Below, one piece after another: positions 16,285-25,900 of a stretch of 64,000 nucleotides of DNA; position 1 is the first letter of the stretch; the number at the start of each line of letters is the position of its first letter. The stretch is taken from contig NZ_LFMD02000003.1 of NCBI RefSeq assembly GCF_015776785.2, forward strand, positions 1,820,721 through 1,884,720, written 5' to 3'. The position numbers and the translations under genes were made by a program. The stretch comes from Kitasatospora sp. SUK 42 (GTDB lineage: Bacteria > Actinomycetota > Actinomycetes > Streptomycetales > Streptomycetaceae). Below the pieces are notes generated by a model that made no database searches, had not been told where the DNA came from, and saw nothing but the letters and a program-made list of their open reading frames with translations.

Positions 16285-18510
16285 GTGATCGTGGAAGGCA
16301 GGAACGTGATCACCAGGGCGGCTCGGTGGAGCGCTGTCCACCCCTGGTGGGCGATCGCGCTCTGGGTGGTGTTCGTGGTCGGCGCCCTGGTGGTCGGCGG
16401 CGTCACCGGCACCCGGCAGGCCACCAACTCCGACCTCTCCATCGGACAGTCGGGCCGGGCCGCCGCGATCGCCCGCAGCGGCGGCCTCCAGGACCGCGCC
16501 GTGGAGAACCTCCTCATCACCGCCTGGGGCGGCGGCGCCCTCGACCCGGTCCGCGCGCGCTCCGCCGCCGTGGACGCCGTCCGGGACCTGAGCACCCTGG
16601 GCGGCATCGCCTCGATCGGCAAGCCGCAGTCCGCCCCGGACGGCTCCGCCCTGCTGGTCCCGGTCACCCTGGAGGGGGACCCGGAGACCGCCGCCAACCG
16701 GGTGCAGCCGCTGCTGGACTCCGTCGACCGGTCCCGGAAGGAGCACACCGACCTGCGGATGGAGCTGGTCGGCGCCGGCTCGATCAAGGCCGGACTGAAC
16801 GAGATGCTGAGCAGGGACCTGGGCAAGGCCACCGTGCTGAGCCTGCCGGTGACCCTGCTGGTGATGGTCTTCGTCTTCGGCGCGATCGTCGCCGCGAGCG
16901 TCCCGGTGGTGCTCGGCCTCTCCTCGGTGCTGGCCGGGCTCGGCCTGTGGGGGGTGGCCTCGCAGTGGATCCCCGATCCCGGGCCGGTCACCCAGTTCAT
17001 GGTCCTGATGGGCATGGCGATCGGCGTCGACTACTCGCTCTTCTACCTCAAGCGCCAGCGCGAGGAGCGGGCACTGGGCGCCGACAACATCGACGCGATC
17101 GAGATCGCCGCCGCCACCTCCGGGCACTCGGTGCTGGTCTCCGGTGTGGTCGTGCTGGTCTCGATGGGCGCGCTCTACCTGGCCGGGCACATCGCCTTCG
17201 AGTCGATGGCCACCGGCGCGGTGATCGTGGTGGCGATCGCCATCATCTCCTCGCTGACGGTGCTGCCGGCCATGCTGTCCCGGTTCGGCCGCTACCTGGA
17301 CGCGCCACGGGTGCCGCTGGTGTGGCGGTTCACCCAGCGGGGCGGGGTCAAGCCCCGGCTCTGGTCGACGATGCTCAAGCCCTCGCTGCGCCACCCGGTG
17401 ATCGCGCTGGTGGCCTCGGTCGGCGCGCTGCTGCTGCTCGCGCTGCCCGCGCTCGGGCTGAAGCTCAAGGCCACCGGGATCGACGACCTGCCCCGGTCCA
17501 TCCCGGCGATGCAGTCCTACGAGCGGCTGACCCACTCCTTCCCGAGCCAGTCCGACACCCACACGGTCGCCGTGAAGGTCCCGGCCGACCGGTCGGCGGA
17601 GCTGGGCACGGCGGTGGACGAGCTGGTCCAACTCGCGATGACGGACGACCTGTTCGTCCACGACCCCGCCCCGGTGGTGCGGACCTCGGCGGACGGCACG
17701 GTGGCCACGGTGGCGATCGGCACCCAGTTCGACAGCGGCTCGCCGCAGGCCCGCGCCTCGCTGGAGCGGCTGCGCGGGGACCTCGTCCCGCAGACCCTCG
17801 GCGCGGTCGAGGGCGCCCAGTTCGCGGTCGGCGGCAGCGACGTGGCCTACGACGTGGACTACCGGGCGAACGTGATGGACAAGATGCCCTGGGTGCTCGG
17901 GGTGGCCCTGGCGCTGACCTTCCTGGTGATGGCCCTGGCCTTCCGCTCGCTGGTGCTGGCGCTGATCACCGTGGTGCTCAACCTGCTCTCCGCGGTGGCC
18001 TCCTTCGGTGTGCTCGCGCTGATCTTCCAGCACACCTGGGCGGAGGGACTGCTGCACTTCGAGTCCACCGGGCGGGTGGTGGCCTGGCTGCCGCTGATGC
18101 TCTTCGTGATCCTCCTCGGGCTCTCGATGGACTACCACGTCTTCGTGGTCAGCCGGATCCGGGAGGCGGCCCGCGGCGGGCTGTCGCTCCGGGAGGCGGT
18201 CGAGCAGGGCATCACCCGCACCGCCGGAGTGGTGACCAGCGCGGCGGTGGTGATGGTCTGCGTGTTCTCGCTGCTGGCCTCGCTCAACTACATCGAGATG
18301 AAGCAGATGGGCGTGGGCATGGCCTGCGCGGTGCTGCTGGACGCGACGCTGATCCGGATCGTGGTGCTGCCGGCCATGATCACCCTGCTCGGCTGGAAGA
18401 CCTGGTGGCCCTCCCGCCTCGCCCGCCAGTCCGTCGCCCGCACCCCGCGGATGCCCGCGATGGTGGCAGCCGCGGCGGCCTCGGCTGCCGCCCGGACGAC
18501 ACTTCCGTAA
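16285..18510 (+). CDS. MMPL/RND-family transporter
   Basis: A 741-residue membrane protein with the classical MMPL layout. There is one N-terminal TM helix (WWAIALWVVFVVGALVVGG), a large extracellular domain, five TM helices with the conserved DYSLFYLKRQREE motif, and a second copy of the same plan ending in MDYHVFVVSRIREAARGG and a final helix set. Such proteins export lipids or lipopeptides in actinomycetes, and a lipopeptide-like product fits here. A strong GAGGAGGGG site precedes the GTG. The 156-base gap upstream holds no SARP-like array, so it may have a separate promoter or be read through from the left operon. Confidence 0.9.
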   Translation: MIVEGRNVITRAARWSAVHPWWAIALWVVFVVGALVVGGVTGTRQATNSDLSIGQSGRAAAIARSGGLQDRAVENLLITAWGGGALDPVRARSAAVDAVRDLSTLGGIASIGKPQSAPDGSALLVPVTLEGDPETAANRVQPLLDSVDRSRKEHTDLRMELVGAGSIKAGLNEMLSRDLGKATVLSLPVTLLVMVFVFGAIVAASVPVVLGLSSVLAGLGLWGVASQWIPDPGPVTQFMVLMGMAIGVDYSLFYLKRQREERALGADNIDAIEIAAATSGHSVLVSGVVVLVSMGALYLAGHIAFESMATGAVIVVAIAIISSLTVLPAMLSRFGRYLDAPRVPLVWRFTQRGGVKPRLWSTMLKPSLRHPVIALVASVGALLLLALPALGLKLKATGIDDLPRSIPAMQSYERLTHSFPSQSDTHTVAVKVPADRSAELGTAVDELVQLAMTDDLFVHDPAPVVRTSADGTVATVAIGTQFDSGSPQARASLERLRGDLVPQTLGAVEGAQFAVGGSDVAYDVDYRANVMDKMPWVLGVALALTFLVMALAFRSLVLALITVVLNLLSAVASFGVLALIFQHTWAEGLLHFESTGRVVAWLPLMLFVILLGLSMDYHVFVVSRIREAARGGLSLREAVEQGITRTAGVVTSAAVVMVCVFSLLASLNYIEMKQMGVGMACAVLLDATLIRIVVLPAMITLLGWKTWWPSRLARQSVARTPRMPAMVAAAAASAAARTTLP

Positions 18511-18531
18511 CACCAGGGCAACCGGCAGAAC

Positions 18532-18562
18532 GGCCGGGGACGGGCTTCGGCCCTCCCCGGCC
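18532..18562 (+). terminator. Terminator after the MMPL gene
   Basis: GGCCGGGG (18532-18539) pairs with CCCCGGCC (18555-18562), and an inner GGC-TTCG-GCC stem closes the loop. It lies 21 bases after the transporter stop. The remaining sequence to 18738 is less GC-rich, fitting a promoter region for the regulator, but I see no convincing -35/-10 pair. Confidence 0.75.
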
Positions 18563-18737
18563 GCTTCGTGCGTACACCCCGTCGGCGATCCGGTCGCGAC
18601 GAGGGGTTTGACGGCGCCTGGCCTGGGGTGGTTTGTTACGGGAGTTGTAGAATCGCAAACGCGTTCGTCGTTGCGCGAGCAGCCTCCCGGAGGAGGGCGC
18701 ATCTGCGACGGGGCGCACCACGGAAGCGGGGGGGCTG

Positions 18738-19040
18738 GTGTGGTGGTGGGGCATGCACGGTGACGGCCTCGCCTCGGCGCGCTGGCGCGAGGAACTCTCC
18801 AGAGTCGGGACGCTCTCCAGCCGGGAGCGACAGGTCTTCGACCTGATCGGAGCCGGCCATTCCAATCGCGGCATCGCCGACCGACTACACGTCACGGAAC
18901 GCACCGTCAAGGCCCATGTCGCCAGCATCCTGGCAAAACTCGGGGTGGAGTCGCGGCTCCAGGCCGGGCTGGTGGCCCAGGTCCACCAACTCATGTACGA
19001 AGGTACATGGCCGGACGAGCCGCGCGTGTCCGATACTTGA
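18738..19040 (+). CDS. Orphan LuxR-type DNA-binding protein
   Basis: A 100-residue protein that is essentially one LuxR/GerE helix-turn-helix domain: LSSRERQVFDLIGAGHSNRGIADRLHVTERTVKAHVASILAKLGV. It lacks a receiver, ATPase or autoinducer-binding domain. It precedes the SARP gene by 133 bases on the same strand and may control it or act with another protein. The start is GTG 18738 or ATG 18753, and neither has a strong ribosome site. Confidence 0.8.
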   Translation: MWWWGMHGDGLASARWREELSRVGTLSSRERQVFDLIGAGHSNRGIADRLHVTERTVKAHVASILAKLGVESRLQAGLVAQVHQLMYEGTWPDEPRVSDT

Positions 19041-19173
19041 CCGGCGCGAATGATACCCGGCTTTTCCCTTTTTCAGGCCCTTCCAAACAAATCGACCACC
19101 ACTGGTGGTGACGCCCTGATGAATCAACGGAAAAGCCTGTGGCTGGAGTTCACCGCTAGGAACGGGGAAATTG

Positions 19174-19932
19174 GTGTACATCTCCATATTAGGCCCACTG
19201 TTGATCGGGGACGGTCAGCGCACCGTGGGTCTACGGGCGAAGAAGAACCGCGTGATGCTCACCATGTTGGCGCTGAACGCCGGTCAGGTGGTCGCCTTCG
19301 ACGAGCTGATCGACGAGCTGTGGGGGGAGGCGCCGTTGAAGAACGCGCGCAACGCCCTCCAGGCCAACGTCAAGCGGATGCGGAAGTCCCTGGCCGAACA
19401 CGGCCTGGAAAGACCGGACCAGGAGCTGATCCGCACGGTCGACAACGGGTACATGCTGGACATCCCGGAGGAGGCGGTCGACGCGTACCGCTTCCTGCGG
19501 ACTGCGGAGAAGGGTGCGGGGCTGGTCGAGCACCGGCCGTACGAGGCCATGGACACGCTCCGCGGGGCGCTGGCCATGTGGCGCGGACCGGCTCTGCTCG
19601 ACACCAGCGACGGACCGTGGTGCCGAGCGGTCGCACTGCGGTTGGACGAACAGCGCAAGACGGCCCGCGAGGACCTGATCTCGGCGCAGTTGCAGTCCGG
19701 CGAGGCCGGTGCGGTGGTGGCCGAGCTGAAACAGCTGCTCGCCCAGTACCCCGAACGGGAGCGGTTCAGCGAGCAGTTGATGATCGCTCTGTACCGCTGC
19801 GGCCGCCAGTCGGAGGCGGTGGACATCTTCCACCGCACCCGCAAGTGGCTCGACGAGGAGCTGGGGCTCAAACCGAGCCGCCGGCTCCACCACCTGTACC
19901 AGGCGATCCTGATGCAGGACCCGTCCCTGTGA
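19174..19932 (+). CDS. SARP-family pathway-specific activator with a TTA codon
   Basis: A 252-residue Streptomyces antibiotic regulatory protein. The N-terminal winged-helix (OmpR-like) domain reads VYISILGPLLI ... LMLALN-type core ... ELIDELWGEAPLKNARNALQ. The bacterial transcriptional activation domain follows with the WRGPAL and YRCGRQSEAVDIFHRTRKWL segments. It has the small SARP length, without an ATPase. GTG 19174 is preferred over TTG 19171 because GGGGA lies five bases upstream of it. Codon 6 is TTA (19189-19191), the only in-frame TTA I noticed in the cluster, so translation should depend on bldA tRNA. It is the obvious protein for the five 11-bp-spaced arrays. Confidence 0.9.
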   Translation: MYISILGPLLIGDGQRTVGLRAKKNRVMLTMLALNAGQVVAFDELIDELWGEAPLKNARNALQANVKRMRKSLAEHGLERPDQELIRTVDNGYMLDIPEEAVDAYRFLRTAEKGAGLVEHRPYEAMDTLRGALAMWRGPALLDTSDGPWCRAVALRLDEQRKTAREDLISAQLQSGEAGAVVAELKQLLAQYPERERFSEQLMIALYRCGRQSEAVDIFHRTRKWLDEELGLKPSRRLHHLYQAILMQDPSL

Positions 19933-19963
19933 GCCCGGGGCGAGGGCAGCTCGCCCCGGGCTC
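19931..19963. terminator. Bidirectional terminator between the SARP and NRPS genes
   Basis: A perfect 14-base stem (19931-19944 with 19950-19963, sequence GAGCCCGGGGCGAG) closes a five-base loop between the convergent SARP stop at 19932 and the minus-strand NRPS stop at 19981. It can serve both transcripts. Confidence 0.85.
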
Positions 19964-19980
19964 AAGGACGGACTGAAGGA

Positions 19981-22900
19981 CTAGCGGCGGCGCAGGGCGG
20001 CATCGGTGATCCCACCGATCCGTCCGGCCGCCGCTTTTCCGAGCATCTCCTCGTGCCCGCACGGCACCTGGTGCACCGTCAGCGGGCCGCCCAGGTGCGC
20101 CCGCCAGCGCTCGGCGAGCTCGGCGCCGGGCGCGCCCTGCGGCTCGTCGGCGGCGACGAACAGCAGCATCGGGCCGTCGAACCGCCCAGGGGTGAACTCC
20201 CGTGCGATGTCCGTGTGGTGGCGCATCACGGCCATCAGCCGGGCCAGCTCCCCCTCCTCGATGCCGCCGTCCGCGGCGTGGTGGGTGAGGAAGGCCTCCC
20301 GGATCTCCTCGTCGGTGGGGTTCGGGTCCCCCGGGCGCACGGGGTAGACGTCCAGCGCCGCCAGGAAGTCCACCCGCTCGCCCGCCTCCCGGAGCCTGAC
20401 CGCGATCTCGTGCGCGACCAGCCCGCCGAAGGACCAGCCCAGCAGGTGGTACGGGCCGTGCGGCTGCACCCCCCGGATCCGCTCCAGGTACACCTGCGCC
20501 AGCTCCCCCACCCCGAGCGGCTTGTGCCACTGCCCGGCGGGCGCCGCGATGCCCTCGGACTGGAGGGCGTAGACCGGGCGGTCCTGGTCCAGGTGCGGGG
20601 CCAGTTCGGCGTACGGCAGGCCGAAGCCGACCCCGCCGTGCACGCAGAACAGCGGCTCCGCGCCGCCGCCGGGCCGGATCGGCAGCACCGGCCCCAGCAT
20701 CGCGGCCGGGAGCGCGGCGGTCCCGGCGGACGGCAGCTCCCGGACGGGCGCCTGCGCGGGGCGGGCGGCCGCGGCCAGGGCCGCCACCGTCTTGTGGGTG
20801 AAGACGTCGGCCAGCGAGAGGGTCAGCCCCGCCTTGGCGGCCCGGCTGACGATCTGCACCGAGCGCAGGCTGTCACCGCCGAGGGCGAAGAAGTCCCCGT
20901 CGGCGCCGACCCCGTCGAGCCCGAGGATCTCCCCGAAGACGGCCGCGATCACCTCCTCGGCGGGCGTTCCCGGCGCCCGTTCCCGGCCCCGCGCCTCGGC
21001 CGCCCGACTCCCCGGCTCGGGCAGGGCGGCCGTGTCCACCTTGCCGTTGGCCGTCAGCGGCAGCGCGGGCAGCGTCACCAGGTCGGAGGGCACCATGTGC
21101 GCGGGCAGGGACTCGCCGAGGAAGGCGCGCAGCACCGGCACGTCGACGGCGGCCACACCGGACAGCGGCACCACGTACCCGACCAGCTGCGGAACGCCCG
21201 TCGGCGTCGGGCGGACCCGCACCGCGGCCTGGACCACCACCGGGTGGCGGGTCAGCGCCGCCTCGATCTCGCCCAGCTCGATCCGGAAGCCGCGCAGCTT
21301 GACCTGGTGGTCGACCCGGCCGACGTAGTCCAGGGTCCCGTCGGCGCGCCAGCGCACGAGGTCCCCGGTGCGGTACATCCGGCTGCCGGGCGGGCCGTAC
21401 GGGTCGGCGGTGAAGCGTTCGGCGGTGGTCGCCGGGCGGCTCAGGTACCCGTGGGCGAGACCGGCCCCGGCGATGTAGAGCTCGCCGGTGACCCCGGCCG
21501 GCACCGGGGCGAGCGCCGCGTCCAGCACGTACGCCCGGTGGCCCGCCAGCGGGCGGCCGATCGACGGGCGGCCGTCGCCGGGGCCCAGCGGGTCGCTCCA
21601 GCTGGCGCAGACCGAGGTCTCGGTCGGGCCGTAAGCGTTGCGGAACTCGACCTCCCCGGCGAAGCGGTCCACCAGCGCGGGCGGGCAGGCCTCGCCGCCG
21701 ACGGCCAGCACCAGCCCCTCGGGCAGCGGGACGTCCTCGGGCAGACCGGCCGCGACGGTGGGCGGCAGGACGGCGTGGTTCACCCGGTGTTCGGCCATCA
21801 TCCCGGCGAGCTGCTCCCCGGCGAGGCGGCTGTCGTCGGTGGCGAGCACCATGGTGCCGCCGGAGAAGAGCGAGGCGCACAGCTCCCACACGCTGGCGTC
21901 GAAGCTGAAGGAGGCGAACTGGAGCACCCGGGCGGGCTGGAGCGTCAGGAGGTTGGCGACGAGGTTGACCGCCCCGGAGTGGGGCACCGCGACGCCCTTG
22001 GGGCGGCCGGTCGAGCCGGAGGTGTAGATGACGTACGCGGTGTCCGTCGGGGTGAGCGGCCGGGTGCGGTCGGCGTCGACGGGGTCGGTGGACGGGGCGG
22101 CGGCCAGCTCCGCCTCCGTCGCGGGGTCGTCCAGGAGCAGCGGGACGACGCCCTCGGGCAGGTCCGGCAGCCGGTCGGCGGAGTGCCCGTCGGTCAGCAC
22201 CTGGACGGGCGCCGCGTCGTCGAGCATGTGGGCGATCCGGTCGGCCGGGTACTGCGGGTCCACCGGCAGGTAGGCGGCGCCGGTCTTGAGCACCGCGAGG
22301 AGGGCGATCACCATCTCCGGGGAGCGCGGCAGGGCGAGCGCCACGAGGTCCCCGGGGCCCGCCCCGCGGGCCAGCAGCAGCCGGGAGAGGCGGTTGGCGC
22401 GGGCGTTGAGCTCCCGGAAGTCCAGCCGCAGGGTGCCGGGGCCCGCCGGGACGGCGTCGGGGACGATCAGCGCCAGGTGGTCCGGGTCCTCGGCGGCGTG
22501 GTGCTCCAGCAGGGCGGGCAGGGTGAGGGGCCCCGCGGGGGCGGAGGCGGGGCGCATGGCGGGGGTCGGGGCGCCCCAGTCCTCCAGCAGGAAGTGCCGT
22601 TCCTCCGCGGTCAGCAGCTCCAGGGCGCTGAGCGGGGCGTCCGGGGCGTCGGCGGCGGAGGCCAGGAGGGTGGCCAGCGAGCGGGCCAGCCGGTGCGCGG
22701 TGGCGGCGGTGAAGAGGTCCTCGCGGTACTCCAGCAGGATGTCCAGCCCGGCGGGGGCGCCGTCCGCGCCGGTGCGCTCACGCACCTGGAAGGACAGGTC
22801 GAACTTGGCGGTGGCGGTACCGGTGGGCAGCACCTCGGCGGTCAGGCCCGGCATGGGGGGCAGGTCGGCCCCGCCGCCGAACGAGCCGGTCTCGAAGGCC

Positions 22901-25900
22901 AGGACCACCTGGAACAACGGCTGGCGGCCCATCGAGCGGACCGGGTTGAGCTCCTCGACCAGGTGCTCGAAGGGCAGTTCGGTGTGCGCGTAGGCCGTCA
23001 GGTCGGTCTCCCGGACCCTCCCGAGCAGCTCGCGGAAGGCCGGGTCGCCGGAGGTGTCGGTGCGCAGCACCAGGGTGTTGACGAAGAAGCCGACGAGCTC
23101 GCGGACGGCCTCGTCCGCACGCCCGGCCACGGCGGTGCCGAGCGGGATGTCGGTGCCCGCGCCGAGCCGGGTGAGCAGGGCGGAGAGCCCGGCCTGGACG
23201 GCCATGAACAGGCTGGCCCCGCCGGAGCGGGCCAGTTCGGCCAGCCGGGCGTGGACCTCGGCGGGCACCTCGTGGGCGACCTCCGCGCCCCGGTGGCCGG
23301 CGCGGGCCGGGCGCGGGAAGTCGGTGGGCAGCTCCAGTTCCTCGGGGATGCCGGCCAGGACCTCGCGCCAGTGGGCGAGTTCGGCGGCGGCGAGGCTGTC
23401 CGGGTCGTCCTTGGTGCCGAGCAGGGCGCGCTGCCAGAGCGCGTGGTCGGCGTACTGCACCGGCAGCGGCGGCCAGTCGGGCGCGCGGCCCTCCGTCCGG
23501 GCCCGGTAGGCGGTGGCGAGGTCGCGGGCGAGGGGCTCGAAGGAGGCGCCGTCGGCGGCGATGTGGTGCACGGTCAGCGCCAGCGCGTGGTCCTCCGCGC
23601 CGAGGGTGAACAGCCGGGCCCGCAGCGGCACCTGGGAGGAGAGGGTGAAGGGGCGGGCGGACTCCTCGGCGAGCGCGCCCTCCAGCTCGTCGGCGGTCAG
23701 CTCGACCGTCTCCAGCCGGGCGCCGGCCCGCTCCGCCTCGGCGGCGGTCAGCACCAGCTGCGAGGGCAGCCCGTCGGCCTCGGCGAAGACGGTGCGCAGG
23801 CTCTCGTGCCGCTCCACCACGTCCCGGACGGCGGCGGCCAGCGCGGCCCGGTCCAGCGGTCCGGACAGCCGGACGGCCAGCGGGATGTTGTAGGTGCCGG
23901 TCGGGCCGTCCATCTTGTCCAGGAACCAGAGCCGCTCCTGGGCGTGGGAGAGCGGCACGGTGGCGGGCCGCTCGGCGACGGCCCGCAGCGCGGGCCGGGC
24001 CGGGGCGGGCTCCGCCGGCGCCTCCTCCGGGTCCAGGGCACGGGCCAGCGCCTCGGCCGTACGGGCGTCGAACAGCGCCCGCACCGGGACGTCCGTGCCG
24101 AGCGCCGCGCGCAGCCGGTTGACCACCCGGGTGGCGGACAGCGAGTGCCCGCCGAGCTCGAAGAAGTCGTCGTCCGCGCCGACCCGCTCCAGCCCGAGGG
24201 CCTCGGCGAACACCGTGCAGAGCAGCTCCTCGCGCTCCCCGGCCGGCTCGCGCCCGGTGCCCGCCCGCTCGTCCGGCGGGGCGGGCAGGGCCTTGCGGTC
24301 GACCTTGCCGTTGGGGGTCAGCGGCAGGTCGTCCAGGGGAACGTACACGGCAGGGATCATGTGCGTGGGCAGCACCGATGACGCCCGCTCCCGCAACCGG
24401 TCGCGGTCGATCCCTGCCGGTACGACATAGGCGACCAGGCGGGCGTCCCCCGCCCGGTCGGTGCGGGCCGTGACGACGGCCCGCCGGACGCCGGGCTGCG
24501 CGGCCAGCACCGACTCGATCTCGCCCAGCTCGATCCGGTAGCCGCGGATCTTGACCTGGAAGTCGCTGCGCCCGGCGTACTCCAGCGCCTCCCCGGCGGT
24601 GTCCCAGCGGACGATGTCGCCGGTGCGGTACATCCGGTCCCCGGCCGGGCCGTACGGGTCGGCGACGAAGCGCTCGGCGGTCAGGCCGGGGCGGTTCAGG
24701 TAGCCGCGGGCCAGGCCGCCGCCGGCCAGGTAGAGGTCCCCGAAGGTGCCGTCCGGGACGGGGCGCAGCGCGCCGTCCAGCACGTAGGCGCGGGTGTTGG
24801 CGATCGGGCCGCCGATCGGCGGCGGGCCCGGCCGGTCGGTCAGCTCGGCGGCGGTGGACCAGATGGTGGTCTCGGTCGGGCCGTACACGTTGGTCACCGA
24901 GGCGCAGTGCGCGGTGAGGGTGCGGGCCAGCGGCTCGGGCAGCGCCTCGCCGCCGACCAGGGCGCGCAGGCCGGCCAGCCGGGGGGCGTGGTCGGCGGCC
25001 AGGGACTGCCACAGGCTCGGGGTGGCCTGGAGGACGGTGGCGCCGAGGCCGGTGACCGCGTCGGCCAGGGCGGCCGGGTCGCGGACGGTCTCGCGGTCGG
25101 CGACCAGGAGTTCGGCGCCGCTCGCGAGCGGGACGAACAGCTCCAGGTTGGCGATGTCGAAGCCGAAGGTGGTGACGGCCAGCAGCCGGTCGGCGGGGGT
25201 CACGGCGAAGCGCCCGGCCATGTCCCGGACCAGGTTGACCAGCGCGCCGTGCGGCACCACCACGCCCTTGGGGCGGCCGGTGGAGCCGGAGGTGTAGATG
25301 ACGTACGCGGGGTGGTGGTGGTCCGGAGCCCCCGCCGCGCACTGCCCGAGCGCGGCGGGGAGGCCCTCCGGTTCGTCCAGGACCCACAACCCGTCCTGTC
25401 CGGCGAGGAGTTCGCGCACCCGGCGGTGGGTGAGGGTGACCACCGGGGCGGCGTCGTCGAGCATGTAGCGCAGCCGGTCCACCGGGTAGTCCGGGTCCAG
25501 CGGCAGGTAGGCGGCGCCGGTCTTGAGGACGGCCAGGGCGGCCACCACGAGGTCGCAGGAGCGGTCCAGGGCGATCGCCACCACCCGCTCCGGTCCGGCC
25601 CCGGCGGCGGTCAGCCGCTGGGCCAACTCGTCTGCGCGACCGTGCAGTTCGCGGTAGGTGAGGCGCTGGTCGCCGCAGCGCACGGCGGGCGCGTCCGGGG
25701 TGCGGGCCGCCTGCGCGTCCAGCAGCGGGGCGAGCCAGGGGCCGGGCGGCGGGGTCGCGGTGGCGTTGCGCCCCTCGACGACCAGGGCCCGCTCGGCCGC
25801 GTCCAGCACGTCCAGCCGGCCGCAGGGCTCGTCGGGCGCGGCCACGGCGGCGGCCAGCAGCCGGGCGAAGCGGCGCCCGATCAACTCGGCCTCGGCGCGG

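Noticed and set aside
18607..18660. TTGACG (18607) with TAGAAT (about 18651) as a promoter for the LuxR gene
   Set aside because: The spacing is far beyond 16-19 bases, and no alternative -10 at a proper distance is convincing.
20053..24381. A 1442-residue plus-strand open frame opposite the minus-strand NRPS
   Set aside because: Composition artefact; the opposite strand has full C-A-T-C-A-T-TE motifs.
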